Shown here: positions 34,771 through 45,492 of the stretch, one piece after another
Layout of the letters: each line of letters opens with the position of its first letter
Position numbering within the stretch: position 1 is the stretch's first letter
DNA from: Adiantum capillus-veneris
Taxonomy: Eukaryota; Streptophyta; Polypodiopsida; Polypodiales; Pteridaceae
Assembly: GCA_014529385.2 (NCBI GenBank)
Contig: CM043960.1
Span: 117,746,043 to 117,810,042, forward strand
DNA: 64,000 nucleotides
Direction of reading: 5' to 3'
The notes under the pieces: model-generated
What the model was told of the DNA's origin: nothing
Databases searched by the model: none
What the model saw: the letters and a program-made list of their open reading frames with translations, nothing else
Made by a program: the position numbers and the translations under genes

Positions 34771-35631
34771 AGTATCCATGCTCACACTTTAGACATAGAG
34801 ATTGCCTCTATAGCGCTCACGAAGTGCTGTCACTTCTCTTAGAGAGAAGGCGTCCACAAACCACTAAGAGAGCAAAAACTCTAGTGAACTAATAAGGTGT
34901 GTATTAATTGAGCATTCAATTAGTTTTAAGAAGGATATGTGTGTATGTATGCTATCTCTTACTTTAATCTCTCTAATAAATTAGTAAGATTCAATTAGCC
35001 ATGTGTGTGTGTGTGTGTGTATGTGCTATCTCTTACTCTAATCTCTCTAATAGATTAGTAAGATTCAATTAGTTATGTGTGTGTGTGTGTGTGTGTGTTA
35101 TCTTTTATTCTAATCTCTCTAATAGATTGGGGAGATTCAATTAACTTTAGAAAAGATGTGTGTGTATGTTTTCTCTTACTCTAATCTCTCTAAGTATACC
35201 TATTCTCTCTAGTTAGTACATCTTCACTATTAACTTATATATTGTTAATTGAAAGTTAATACATAAGAGAACTCATCGTACTCTTATCATACATGATGAA
35301 ATTCTCATTCACCAATGTTATTGTCAATTAGGTTAAATAGAATTTTGAATAATACTAAAAATTGATTTAGTTGAAGTATAGAATTGAAGTTAGAATTGGA
35401 TTAGAAATGTCATACATTCCTAAACTTTCACTCATAATTTACACACTTAATTTATTAATTAAGATTAGCAAATATTTGGTGTATAGAAATTAGATATAGA
35501 ACAACAACACTAAGTGTGAATCCGAGTTGGCGAGGATTCAAATTACAGACTCTCTTTAAAAACAAGGAGATTACTAAGAAAATTGACTAATTTAAAGTTC
35601 TAAGTGTATAACATAAGTGTAGTACAAAAAA

Positions 35632-35754
35632 ATGGCTCCAAAGCGTGCTCGAACACAAGGCACTAATGATCATGAAGCTGGTACAAGTAACGGTGGAATC
35701 CCTGCGGAAAATGCTATGTCTCTACCAATCGAATCAATCGGAGCTATGGTACAG
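35632..35754 (+). CDS. Element E gag exon 1, encoded inside the LTR (predicted)
   Basis: ATG at 35632 opens 41 codons (MAPKRARTQGTND...), basic then Gly/Ser-rich, ending at CAG followed by GTTAGT, a good plant splice donor. Left unspliced the frame stops 24 codons later. A matching acceptor (TTGCACAG at 37646) joins it in phase 0 to the gag frame. The 3' LTR copy (42811-42933) differs by Leu-to-Pro at one residue. I infer splicing; no transcript is available. The alternative is a short untranslated or regulatory ORF. Confidence 0.6.
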
Positions 35755-36457
35755 GTTAGTATTGCAGTTGAAAGTTATGCATCATTGCATATGCGAGACC
35801 ATAGGAATATATTATTTACCTTATGAAAAGAAAACACGGACTGCAACCACGGGGCTTAACCCCAAGAAACGCGTCATATGTTTGACAAGTAGGAAAGATT
35901 GTCTGGTTAAACTGGTTGCTATAGGAAAGAATGTTTGTCCAAAACCTTCGGTATGGTTTCTCTCAAGTCTCTCTACTTATTAGCGCTGGTATTATGTGGC
36001 AGTTGCCGAGGCGTGAGATGACGCCCAGAATGGCACCGCTGATGCTGTGGTGGGAGTACACCCAGATTAGCCCAGCTAGATACTGCGGTTTTGTTTTGCC
36101 GTGGCGTGAGGATGACGCCCAGATTGGCACCGTTGTTGCTGTGACGGGAGTACGTCCAGATTAGCACAACGAGTACTTGTCGAGCGGTATGGGACGCTCA
36201 TGAGGACAAGGGTTTTTATGAATAATGTATACACCGATCGGACATAATAGCGCTAGTAGAGATTCTTGAGTGAACCTAATCCAAGGGTTGTTGGTTTAAA
36301 ATTGGACGACTTCTTGTTTGACAATTGTTCGTAATAATGTTTGATGGGCTGTTTTAACGAATCAGTATCATAAATAAAGTAAAGGAACATGTATGTTTAA
36401 ACAGTGTGGTAGTAATTAGATAACAAAAGAAGGGTGAGTGTGGTGTGGAAAGTGGGA

Positions 36458-36482
36458 GAATGATACCCCGATGGTATCATTC
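36458..36482. other. Hairpin in E's LTR (10-bp stem)
   Basis: GAATGATACC, five loop bases CCGAT, GGTATCATTC: a perfect 10-bp stem. The 3' LTR copy (43637-43661) keeps the stem but has loop TCGAC. Confidence 0.8.
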
Positions 36483-36835
36483 TATGGACGGGTGGACCCG
36501 ATGAGTCGGGTAACTTTCCAACGCTAGAATTTTTTTTAGTCATAAATCTTAAAAGAGACAAACCTTGGCGGCTGTGCTTCTGAAACATGGGGAAAAAAGC
36601 GCACAGGTTGGTCACTCTAAGATTTATACTTTTAGGTATGATTGATTATAGATAGTTTTTAGATAGGGTTATGGTGGTCACGCTCCGCCATAGCGAGATA
36701 GGACCAATCCTTCACTAACGGTTCATGCCCGTGGCTACGTAGTAGCTAAGGCAATGTCCGTTGGTTTTTTCTTCTCAGGATTGGAGACCTATCAAAGGTA
36801 CTCCGCTCCTCTCGACAAGGGGCAGGGACTCCACA

Positions 36836-36849
36836 CTGGTATCAGAGCC
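36836..36849 (+). promoter_or_regulatory. Primer-binding site of E (initiator tRNA-Met type)
   Basis: CTGGTATCAGAGCC immediately after the 5' LTR, complementary to the 3' end of plant initiator tRNA-Met. Confidence 0.93.
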
Positions 36850-37029
36850 TAGGTTAAATCTTGGGGAGATTGTTAGATTGATGTTTGGATATTAAAGAAT
36901 GCGAATGTTTGAAATAATAGAAGAACCTAGAAAAATTGTTTTGAGTTTTTATATGGTATTGAAGACTGAACTTTCCTGGTACAAGAAAATGTTCATTCAG
37001 CCTACCAGAAATTCCAGGTGTTCACCATC

Positions 37030-37470
37030 ATGTTTGAAAATGCATGCCAATCACCAAATTATCAGTTTCGAAAAAGGGTGATGATGATTTTGGATAGGGT
37101 GTTTGCACCACCTATTCCAAGGGTGCATAGAGGATGGGGTATCAACTGGAGTCCATCTGGAGGAATCTATACCATCGATGCTGACAAGATATGGTGCATG
37201 GATACCAATCTTAAGAAACTTCGTTGGGCAGAGGAGTTAAAAGTCATCGAAGTGTATCTTTTCATTGGTACTAAGAATCCAGATGCTACCATTACCTTCG
37301 GAGGAGAAAAGATATCTCAGACTCAATGGGTCTATAACCAAGTTACAAAAGTTATCCATGGTGGTAGGATTCGACCCATATGTGTATCTCATAGCTTTCA
37401 AGGGTCAAAGGAAACTTATTATTTTGATCCTTTAGCCTATCCTTTTGTAGTCACTAAACTCAAAATATAG
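37030..37470 (+). CDS. Unrecognised 147-aa ORF in E's leader or intron
   Basis: ATG at 37030 (MFENACQSPNYQFRKRV) to TAG at 37468-37470. The same frame is open from a TGA near 36970, so the true start could be earlier at a non-ATG codon. Visible features: basic N-terminus, WGINWSPSGGIYTIDADKIW, FIGTKNPDATITFGGEKI and a C-terminal YYFDPLAYPF. It has mixed globular composition, no membrane segment, no zinc knuckle and no gag or protease motif. It lies between primer site and gag, inside the predicted intron. I do not recognise the family; a captured host or other protein is possible. Confidence 0.55.
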   Translation: MFENACQSPNYQFRKRVMMILDRVFAPPIPRVHRGWGINWSPSGGIYTIDADKIWCMDTNLKKLRWAEELKVIEVYLFIGTKNPDATITFGGEKISQTQWVYNQVTKVIHGGRIRPICVSHSFQGSKETYYFDPLAYPFVVTKLKI

Positions 37471-37646
37471 AGACATTACAATCCTTGTACCTAAAGACTA
37501 CCAACCTTGGTAGTAAATAATGCGTATATAAATAAAGTTTGGATTAATATTATCTTTTGTTTGTATTATTGTCTGATCAAGTCTTGCCTTAAAGTGGATT
37601 AAAGTTAGAGTATCCAATAAAGTTTCACTTAATCTATATTGCACAG

Positions 37647-37982
37647 AGTGCGATGTATACATCTCTTCAAGAGAAAAAGCTACTTCTCAAGCAAGCTAAA
37701 CTTCCCTCTTTCAAAGGGGAAGGAGCCCTAGTTGAGCGCGATGCTGAAGTGTGGCTCGAAGAGATGGAGGATTATTTTGTTGCTGCTGGTACTACTCCCG
37801 ATAACCAGGCAATGTTGGCTATGTTTTGTCTCACGGGGGATGCCAAGCTTTGGTGGAAACAACACTGCAAAGATAACCAAGTAGCTCAAAACACTCAAAC
37901 TTGGAAAGACATTAAGTATGCTGTCAAAGGACGTTATCTTCCACCTGCACACGAATCCAACACCTGCAACTCACCAAGGTGA
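37647..37982 (+). pseudogene. Element E Gag, truncated
   Basis: From the acceptor, SAMYTSLQEK..., then the start of a retrotransposon Gag domain ([47 protein letters not shown]) of about 108 codons, ending at TGA. The capsid C-terminal part and the zinc knuckle are missing: the sequence jumps straight to the protease. An internal deletion of several hundred bases is the simplest reading. This copy therefore cannot make a normal particle by itself. Confidence 0.85.
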
Positions 37983-40900
37983 AAAATTTGAGCTTCTTAT
38001 TGATTGTGGTAGTACTCATTCTTTATTTGTCACCTAAATGTTTAAGGAGGTTAGGACTTAATCAACATCCTACAAGAAAGACGAGAGTTGAATTAGCCAA
38101 TGGAAAGGAGGTGTTATCTCAGTACACTATGGGCAAAATAGATTTCAAGTTGGGAGAATACTCTACTTCTGCTACTTTTCGAACGTTACCCATAGGAATC
38201 TATGACGGAATTCTTGGAATGGATTGGTTAGCCAGTCATAATGCCAATATCCATTGTGCCCAAGGAAGTGTTACTTTTGTGGACAACCTAGGCCAAGAAG
38301 TCACTATTCAAGGCCAGAATGGACGACCAAAAGCTTACTTGGTCAAAGCTAATCGTCTTTTGAAAGGGTTACGCAAGGGTCAACAAATTTTTGTAGTCAA
38401 GCTAAACAAAGTAGAAAAATCTTCTTCCAACCCTGAACCAATGTGGCTAGAAGAATTTTCGGATGTTTTCCCCAGTGAACTTTCTGAACTACCACCACCT
38501 AGGGAGGTAGACCATGAAATCAAAAATTTTCCAGGTAGTGAACCAGTCTCAAGAGCGCCGTACAAGATGTCACTTCCAGAGGCTATAGAACTCAAGGAGC
38601 AGCTCAAGCAGTTGATTGAGCAAGGGTTTATCCGACCTAGTACATCTCCATGGGGTGCACCTGTTCTCTTCCAAACGAAAAAGGATGGCTCTCTTCGACT
38701 TTGCATAGATTATAGGGGCTTAAATCAGGTTACCATCAAGAATAAATATCCAATTCCTCGTATCGATGAGATGCTGGACAGATTACATGGAGCCAAAATA
38801 TTCACAAAGATCGATCTTCGATCTGGCTATCATCAAATTCGAATCCAGGAGGCTGATATCTCCAAAACAGCTTTCAACACTCGTTATGGTCATTACGAAT
38901 TTACAGTGATGGCTTTCGGACTTACGAATGCTCCTGCAACTTTCAATCGTCTGATGCACGATATCTTTAGAGAATTCTTGGATGATTTTGTCCTAGTATT
39001 CTTTGACGATATCTTAATTTATTCCAAATTAGAGGAAGAGCATGAAGGACATGTTAGGAAAGTGTTAGAGCTTTTACGCCGAAATAAGCTGTATGCAAAG
39101 AAAAGCAAATGTACCTTCTTTACCCCTAAGGTCTGTTACTTAGGGTTTATCATTTCACCTGAAGGAGTCTCTGTTGACCTTGACAAAGTCAAAGATATTG
39201 TGGAATGGCCTCAACCCACTTCACAAACCGAAGTCAGAGGGTTCTTAGGTATCACAGGGTGGTACAGGATCTTTGTAAAGGACTATGCTCTTAAAGCTGC
39301 ATCACTAACTAACTTGCTAAAGAAAGGAGCTACGATACTTTGGGAAGAAAAACATGAATCTTGCTTCAAACAGCTGAAGGAGTATCTTGCTTCAGAACCT
39401 CTCTTAAAACTTCCAGATTTCACCCAAGAATTCGAGGTGATCACAGATGCTAGTAACCTTGCATTAGGAGGAGTCCTTACTCAAGAAGGAAAACCTGTAG
39501 CTTATACTTCTCGGAAGCTTAGGATTCATGAAGTGAATTATGCTACACATGATTTAGAATTGCTAGCAGTTATTCATGCTCTCAAGCTATGGAGACATTA
39601 TCTATTGGGACGCAAATTCCAATTGGTAACAGATCACAAGAGTCTTAAGTGGATTTTTACCCAACCTAACCTTAACATGAGACAGAGGAGATGGATAGAG
39701 CTCATGCACGAATATGATTTTGATATTAAATTTAGACCAGGTAAGGATAATGCTGTGGCAGATGCCCTAAGCCGTAAAGCTTTTCTGGGGGAAATTTCCA
39801 TGGCTAACAACCCTATTTTAGATAAGGTCTCCTATGCTGCTGTCAGAGATGCGGATTACCAGATGCTTGCTAGTATCCTACGTGAAGAGAGGGTATCATC
39901 AAATCAGCCTAAATCTCTACATTACTCCTTAGAAGATGGGAAAATTTACTATAGGAATCGACTATGCATACCTAAGGATTCTACCCTAAGGAATGCTATC
40001 CTATATGAAGCACATGATGGCCCAACTTCAGGACATCCAGGTTATGCCAAAACCATCAATGCAATTCGCAGAAGTTACTATTGGCAAGGTATGAAGGGTG
40101 ATGTCCTTCGCTATGTCAAGCAGTGTTTGTCTTGTCAAAGGATTAAGGCAGAGAGACTAAAGATGCCAGGTAAATTACATCCTTTAGATATTCCACAAAT
40201 GAAATGGGAATGTATTAGCATGGACTTTATCAGCGGGTTTCCTTCTGTCCAAGCTGGCTATGATTCAATCATGGTCATAGTCGACTTGCTTACTAAAGTG
40301 GCTCACTTAATCCCAGTCAAGACAACCTTTACAGCTTCAGATATTGCTCGTCTGTTTGTGAAGGAGGTTTTCAGAGTTCATGGTTTACCCAAGAGGATTG
40401 TCAGTGATCGTGATGCCAAGTTTACTTCAAAGTTTTGGGTATCATTTTTTCAAGCTATTGGAACCCAATTATGTTTTAGTACTGCTTATCATCCTCAAAC
40501 TGATGGCCTAACTGAAAGAGTTAATCAAGTAATTGAAGACATCCTTAGAGCCTATTGCAATAGGGAACCTCGTAAGTGGATTCAATACCTACCCTTGGTA
40601 GAGTATGCATACAATTCCTCTACTCATAGAAGTATTGGAATGACACCTTTTAATGCTCTTTATGGTCAAGAATGTTTATCACCTCTTAACTTTTCTGACC
40701 CCACTATAAGGGTAGAAGCCTCAAAGAAAATGCTTGAAGAAATGGAAGCTCAAACCAAAGCTATTCGAAGGGATATTCAAGCGGCTCAAGATCGACAAAA
40801 GAAGTACGCCGACTTAAAAATATCTGATCGGATTTTCAAAGAAGGTGACAAAGTTTTCTTACGAGTAAAGCCCAAAAAGAGCAATCTATCTCTCGGAAGG

Positions 40901-41260
40901 TATAAGAAGCTTAGCTACCGATATTGTGGACCTTACGAAATAATCAAGGTTGTAAGTGATCAAGCTTATAGACTAAAACTCCCTTCTCATCTCAAAGTGC
41001 ATGATGTATTTCATGTAAGTCTGTTAAAACCTTATGTATATAACCCTGACCATGTCCTTGATGATGAGCATATCATTTTACCTGCTCAAGATGTTCTACA
41101 ACTCCAGCCTGATACTATCCTAGAAACTCGAGAGAGAAAGCTTAGGAATAGATCCATCAAAGAACATCTTATCTTATGGAAGGATTTCCCTATAGAAGAT
41201 GCTACTTGGGAAGATGAGACATCCCTTCTTAAGGATTACCCTTCACTGTTCTTGAGATGA
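37979..41260 (+). CDS. Element E Pol: protease end, RT, RNase H, integrase, chromodomain
   Basis: A 1093-codon frame. Its first 17 residues are out of phase with the true protease: the catalytic DCGSTHS is read in another frame, and one extra T in TTTATTTGTC (about 38015-38025) shifts it. From [10 protein letters not shown] on it is correct, with [50 protein letters not shown] (near 341-349). RNase [13 protein letters not shown] (near 484), TDHKSLKW. Integrase: H2C2 ([10 protein letters not shown]...CLSCQ, near 678-718), DX35E (MDFISG; SDRDAKF; GLTERVN). The chromodomain occupies the last about 47 residues ([34 protein letters not shown]) and would steer insertion to methylated histones. Confidence 0.95.
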   Translation: MKNLSFLLIVVVLILYLSPKCLRRLGLNQHPTRKTRVELANGKEVLSQYTMGKIDFKLGEYSTSATFRTLPIGIYDGILGMDWLASHNANIHCAQGSVTFVDNLGQEVTIQGQNGRPKAYLVKANRLLKGLRKGQQIFVVKLNKVEKSSSNPEPMWLEEFSDVFPSELSELPPPREVDHEIKNFPGSEPVSRAPYKMSLPEAIELKEQLKQLIEQGFIRPSTSPWGAPVLFQTKKDGSLRLCIDYRGLNQVTIKNKYPIPRIDEMLDRLHGAKIFTKIDLRSGYHQIRIQEADISKTAFNTRYGHYEFTVMAFGLTNAPATFNRLMHDIFREFLDDFVLVFFDDILIYSKLEEEHEGHVRKVLELLRRNKLYAKKSKCTFFTPKVCYLGFIISPEGVSVDLDKVKDIVEWPQPTSQTEVRGFLGITGWYRIFVKDYALKAASLTNLLKKGATILWEEKHESCFKQLKEYLASEPLLKLPDFTQEFEVITDASNLALGGVLTQEGKPVAYTSRKLRIHEVNYATHDLELLAVIHALKLWRHYLLGRKFQLVTDHKSLKWIFTQPNLNMRQRRWIELMHEYDFDIKFRPGKDNAVADALSRKAFLGEISMANNPILDKVSYAAVRDADYQMLASILREERVSSNQPKSLHYSLEDGKIYYRNRLCIPKDSTLRNAILYEAHDGPTSGHPGYAKTINAIRRSYYWQGMKGDVLRYVKQCLSCQRIKAERLKMPGKLHPLDIPQMKWECISMDFISGFPSVQAGYDSIMVIVDLLTKVAHLIPVKTTFTASDIARLFVKEVFRVHGLPKRIVSDRDAKFTSKFWVSFFQAIGTQLCFSTAYHPQTDGLTERVNQVIEDILRAYCNREPRKWIQYLPLVEYAYNSSTHRSIGMTPFNALYGQECLSPLNFSDPTIRVEASKKMLEEMEAQTKAIRRDIQAAQDRQKKYADLKISDRIFKEGDKVFLRVKPKKSNLSLGRYKKLSYRYCGPYEIIKVVSDQAYRLKLPSHLKVHDVFHVSLLKPYVYNPDHVLDDEHIILPAQDVLQLQPDTILETRERKLRNRSIKEHLILWKDFPIEDATWEDETSLLKDYPSLFLR

Positions 41261-41276
41261 GGACATCTCAAATTCT

Positions 41277-41288
41277 AAGTTGGGGAGA
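41277..41288 (+). promoter_or_regulatory. Polypurine tract of element E
   Basis: AAGTTGGGGAGA, just before the 3' LTR TG at 41290. Confidence 0.8.
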
Positions 41289-41289
41289 T

Positions 41290-44015
41290 TGTAAGGTCTC
41301 TACTTTCAAATTTCACACAAGTTCTATTACGCAATTGATTTTTTTCCATCACTCATTATTTAAGATATTCAAGTTCAAATTATGAATCGTAAGTTGAGAA
41401 AACCTAGAATTTAAAATTTACGCTACAAAATTCTGACATGTTTAGCTATATGAATCACTAACTAACTTATTGTAAGACTTATTTACTGATTGTAGAATTT
41501 TCTTTTACTACTGTAAAGTTAATATAAGACTGTAAAGTTTAACTTAAAAATGTAAAGTAAATTATCATTAAGGAAATAAATAAAATAATTATAAAGACAA
41601 AAGAATACATAGGGATGACAAATGAAGGCACATGGATCACATAGGAGGGGACAAAGTGGGACACACTATCACATGGAAAAGAGTGGCCTTATTTTTTGAT
41701 GATAATAACAAAGTGGTCAAGCTCATGGGTACCACAAGGGTACCAAAAACGCGGAAATGATTTTTGAAAAAAAATAAAAAATAAAAAAATATTTTTTTAT
41801 TAAAAAATATTTAAAAATAATTTTTTTTTTGGAAAAAAAAAAGTTGGACGTTTTTATTTCTGCTATAAATAGAGTATCCATGCTCACACTTTAGACATAG
41901 AGATTGCCTCTATAGCGCTCACGAAGTGCTGTCACTTCTCTTAGAGAGAAGGCGTCCACAAACCACTAAGAGAGCAGAAACTCTAGTGGACTAATAAGGT
42001 GTGTATTAATTGAGCATTCAATTAGTTTTAAGAAGGATATGTGTGTATGTGTGCTATCTCTTACTCTAATCTCTCTAATAGATTAGTAAGATTCAATTAG
42101 CCATGTGTGTGTGTGTATGTGCTATCTCTTACTCTAATCTCTCTAATAGATTAGTAAGATTCAATTAGTTATGTGTGTGTGTGTGTGTGCTATCTATTAT
42201 TACTTTAATCTTCTAATAGATTAGTAAGATTCAATTAGCTTTAAGAAAGATATGTGTGTGTGTGTGTGTGTGTGTGTTATCTTTTATTCTAATCTCTCTA
42301 ATAGATTGGGGAGATTCAATTAACTTTAGAAAAGATGTGTGTGTATGTTTTCTCTTACTCTAATCTCTCTAAGTATACCTATTCTCTCTAGTTAGTACAT
42401 CTTCACTATTAACTTATATATTGTTAATTGAAAGTTAATACATAAGAGAACTCATCGTACTCTTATCATACATGATGAAATTCTCATTCACCAATGTTAT
42501 TGTCAATTAGGTTAAATAGAATTTTGAATAATACTAAAAATTGATTTAGTTGAAGTATAGAATTGAAGTTAGAATTGGATTAGAAATGTCATACATTCCT
42601 AAACTTTCACTCATAATTTACACACTTAATTTATTAATTAAGATTAGCAAATATTTGGTGTATAGAAATTAGATATAGAACAACAACACTAAGTGTGAAT
42701 CCGAGTTGGCGAGGATTCAAATTACAGACTCTTTTTAAAAACAAGGAGATTACTAGGAAAATTGACTAATTTAAAGTTCTAAGTGTATAACATAAGTGTA
42801 GTACAAAAAAATGGCTCCAAAGCGTGCTCGAACACAAGGCACTAATGATCATGAAGCTGGTACAAGTAACGGTGGAATCCCTGCGGAAAATGCTATGTCT
42901 CCACCAATCGAATCAATCGGAGCTATGGTACAGGTTAGTATTGCAGTTTCAAGTTATGCATCATTGCATATGCGAGACCATAGGAATATATTATTTACCT
43001 TATGAAAAGAAAACACGGACCGAAACCACGGGGCTTAACCCCAAGAAACGCGTCATATGTTTGACAAGTAGGAAAGATTGTCTGGTTAAACTGGTTGCTA
43101 TAGGAAAGAATGTTTGTCCAAAACCTTCGGTATGGTTTCTCTCAAGTCTCTCTACTTATTAGCGCTGGTATTATGTGACAGTTGCCGAGGCGTGAGATGA
43201 CGCCCAGAATGGCATCGCTGATGCTATGGTGGGAGTACACCCAGATTAGCCCAGCTGGATACTGCGGTTTTGTTTTGCCGTGGCGTGAGGATGACGCCCA
43301 GATTGGCACCGTTGTTGCTGTGACGGGAGTACGTCCAGATTAGCACAACGAGTACTTGTCGAGCGGTATGGGACGCTCATGAGGACAAGGGTTTTTATGA
43401 ATAATGTATACACCGATCGGACATAATAGCGCTAGTAGAGATTCTTGAGTGAACCTAATCCAAGGGTTGTTGGTTTAAAATTGGAAGACTTCTTGTTTGA
43501 CAATTGTTCGTAATACTGCTTGAAGGGCTGTTTTAACGAATCAGTATCATAAATAAAGTAAAGGAACATGTATGTTTAAACAGTGTGGTAGTAATTAGAT
43601 AACAAAAGAAGGGTGAGTGTGGTGTGGAAAGTGGGAGAATGATACCTCGACGGTATCATTCTATGGACGGGTGGACCCGATGAGTCGGGTAACTTTCCAA
43701 CGCTAGAATTTTTTTTTAGTCATAAATCTTAAAAGAGACAAACCTTGGCGGCTGTGCTTCTGAAACATGGGGAAAAAAGCGCACAGGTTGGTCACTCTAA
43801 GATTTATACTTTTAGGTATGATTGGTTATAGATAGTTTTTAGATAGGGTTATGGTGGTCACGCTCCGCCATAGCGAGATAGGACCAATCCTTCACTAACG
43901 GTTCATGCCCGTGGCTACGTAGTAGCTAAGGCAATGTCCGTTGGTTTTTCCTTCTCAGGATTGGAGACCTATCAAAGATACTCCTCTCCTCTCGACAAGG
44001 GGCAGGGACCTCACA
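41290..44015 (+). repeat. Element E 3' LTR (2726 bp)
   Basis: Near-identical to 34187-36835. It is longer mainly because of one more VNTR unit (five in about 42036-42370). It has a TATA box at 41873-41882, the exon-1 copy at 42811-42933 with its splice donor and the hairpin at 43637-43661. It ends GGACCTCACA; the 5' LTR ends GGACTCCACA. If active, this LTR could drive an exon spliced into downstream host sequence. Confidence 0.97.
41873..41882 (+). promoter_or_regulatory. TATA box of E (3' LTR)
   Basis: CTATAAATAG, the same as in the 5' LTR. Confidence 0.7.
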
Positions 44016-44020
44016 GCTTA

Positions 44021-44875
44021 GAGGACTCTATGAAGCCCTCATCTCAAAACGCCGCATCGAATTGTTGGATAAAGGTTAAAACTTTGTACATAGCACCAAA
44101 GGTGCCATCATAGGTAAGGAAAGAGATGTTTTGTCCTCCCTCTTTAGAATTTTTGAGCTTGGACGACCTTTTCCAGGTGGCATAGGATTTCCTATGGCCT
44201 CTTCTTTTGGGTGGTTTAAGATCTGCACCATCACTTTCTTCAGAACAAGAAGAGTATGAGGAGGATGGAGAAGAGGGTGACCTATTTCTTGCCTTTTTCT
44301 TCCCTTGTTCCTCCTTGTCTACACCATCACCTTCTTCAAAAGAGGAAGAGGATGAAGAAGATGGATAAGAGGGTGACCTCTTTCTCGCCTTTTTCTTCTC
44401 TTGTTTTCTCTCTTCTCACTTTGAATTATGGTGAAGAGAAGTATGTGATGGTCTCTCTGTTTAGGGGGTGTTGGAGAGCGTTTTGCCTGCCAGCTTCGTG
44501 GATCCATTTCCGTCAAGGGGGCAGGAGACGGACTTATTTCTCTTTCCTTCGATGGGGGGCTCTACCGTTGAAACTTGGGTTCTCCTTTGGGAGGGAGATG
44601 CCTCATTGAGTAGTAAGTTTTTGAGCCCTTCGTATAGATCCTCCTCGTCTTCCCTTATCGGAGAGAGTACTCTTTTGGAATTCTCACCAGGAGCTTTCCT
44701 AGGTACTCTCTCTTCTTGGTGGAGATTTTGGAGAATACCATGGGTGCGCAATTGCTGTAGTACTTCACCTTTGAGGGATGGATTTCCAAGGGCTTGTTGA
44801 AGCCTAGAAACAAGATAGTTTACAAGCATAGGGGCATCATTAGTTTCTCTTTCATTAGCAAAATCAAAGCTATCA
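44021..44875 (-). pseudogene. Element A Gag, N-terminal half
   Basis: The minus-strand frame runs from the C insertion to the E insertion: MLVNYLVSRLQQALGN, GILQNLHQEERVPRK, then a Ser/Arg-rich part with two tandem copies of KKAR.RSPS.PSSS...EE.DG (about 44220-44400), then FLTYDGTFGAMYKVLTFIQQF, the front of the Gag domain. In-frame stops TAA (44461-44463), TGA (about 44404) and TGA (about 44050) break it, with no frameshift. The RS-rich arm is probably a nucleic-acid-binding or disordered region. Confidence 0.86.
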
Positions 44876-44880
44876 ACATT

Positions 44881-45123
44881 TGTGCGCTCCTTGCCGCAAT
44901 GTCGAAGCAAAGGACTTGTCGATACACCGTGTGCGAGCCACAAATGGCTCCAAGAAAACAACAAGCCCAAACTAGCAAGCTCAAGAGAGCAAAGGGTGTG
45001 TCACTCACTGCTCTACGCTCGCCTTTGTGGTGGATTCCTCGCCGCGATGAAGAAGAAGCTGTAGTCGTGCCGCGCTCAACCGCTTTGCCGCCGTCGTGCC
45101 TTCGTAATGCTCGATCGCACACA

Positions 45124-45163
<40 letters not shown>

Positions 45164-45479
45164 TACACACACACACAAGGAGGTGAAGAAGAAGAAGATG
45201 GAGATGGAGATGGAGCAAGAGCACTCTTCTATTGCACAAATGAGAAAATGAATGAATTTTAGGTTTAGTTGGCTTTTATATGAGCTCACCCCATTCATAC
45301 TTGGGCGCCCATGCTTAGCCAACTAATCCCTTGAATGTCCCAGTTAGAGTGCGCCTCTCATCGGCGATCACTCTTACCCTTTTCCTATTGGTCCGACAAG
45401 CCCGGTACCTGACTCTACCAAATACATAATACACATCCGTCGTAGGTGATGGGGTGTCCGTGAGCCGTGAGGGTTAACA
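44881..45479 (-). repeat. Element C 3' LTR (599 bp)
   Basis: TGTGCGCTCC...GGTTAACA on the plus strand. Matches 53504-54077, with a longer TC tract (about 45131-45160). The minus-strand TATA box TATAAAAG lies at 45273-45280. Small ORFs inside it are not supported. Confidence 0.94.
45273..45280 (-). promoter_or_regulatory. TATA box of C's 3' LTR
   Basis: The minus strand reads TATAAAAG. The same element is at 53871-53878 in the 5' LTR. Confidence 0.6.
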
Positions 45480-45492
45480 TGCCCCCTTTCCT
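45480..45492 (-). promoter_or_regulatory. Polypurine tract of element C
   Basis: The minus strand reads AGGAAAGGGGGCA immediately before the LTR start TGTTAACC. Confidence 0.82.

Larger units (their letters stand above)
34187..36835 (+). repeat. Element E 5' LTR (2649 bp)
   Basis: TGTAAGGTCT...GGACTCCACA. Contents in order: A/T homopolymer tract (about 34660-34740), TATA box 34761-34770, a 5' untranslated VNTR of four units of about 70 bp each with a TG run (about 34941-35200), a short coding exon 35632-35754 with splice donor, two 103-bp-spaced GC-richer units (from 36011 and 36114) and a hairpin at 36458-36482. The 3' LTR carries five VNTR units in place of four. Confidence 0.97.
35755..37646 (+). 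other. Predicted intron of element E (LTR to gag)
   Basis: Donor CAG/GTTAGT at 35754/35755; acceptor ATATTGCACAG/AGTGCG at 37646/37647. It removes 1892 bases containing the LTR end, the primer site and the 147-aa ORF. Exon 1 has exactly 41 codons and the acceptor is followed by AGT GCG ATG in the gag frame, so phase is preserved. Unspliced RNA would be the genomic form; spliced RNA would give Gag-Pol. Confidence 0.55.
34182..44020 (+). mobile_element. Element E: young chromovirus-type Ty3/gypsy retrotransposon with TSD
   Basis: GCTTA at 34182-34186 and 44016-44020 is the 5-bp target duplication. Between: 5' LTR 34187-36835, tRNA-Met primer site 36836-36849, an intron-resident ORF, truncated gag, pol 37979-41260, polypurine tract and 3' LTR 41290-44015. 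The two LTRs are almost identical by eye, so it is the most recent insertion here. Order PR-RT-RH-IN-chromodomain marks a chromovirus. Excising it rejoins A's gag in frame. Confidence 0.97.

Noticed and set aside
44256..45186. Plus-strand ORFs across the A gag and C LTR boundary
   Set aside because: They cross a proven insertion junction (TSD at 44876) and oppose the gag frame.
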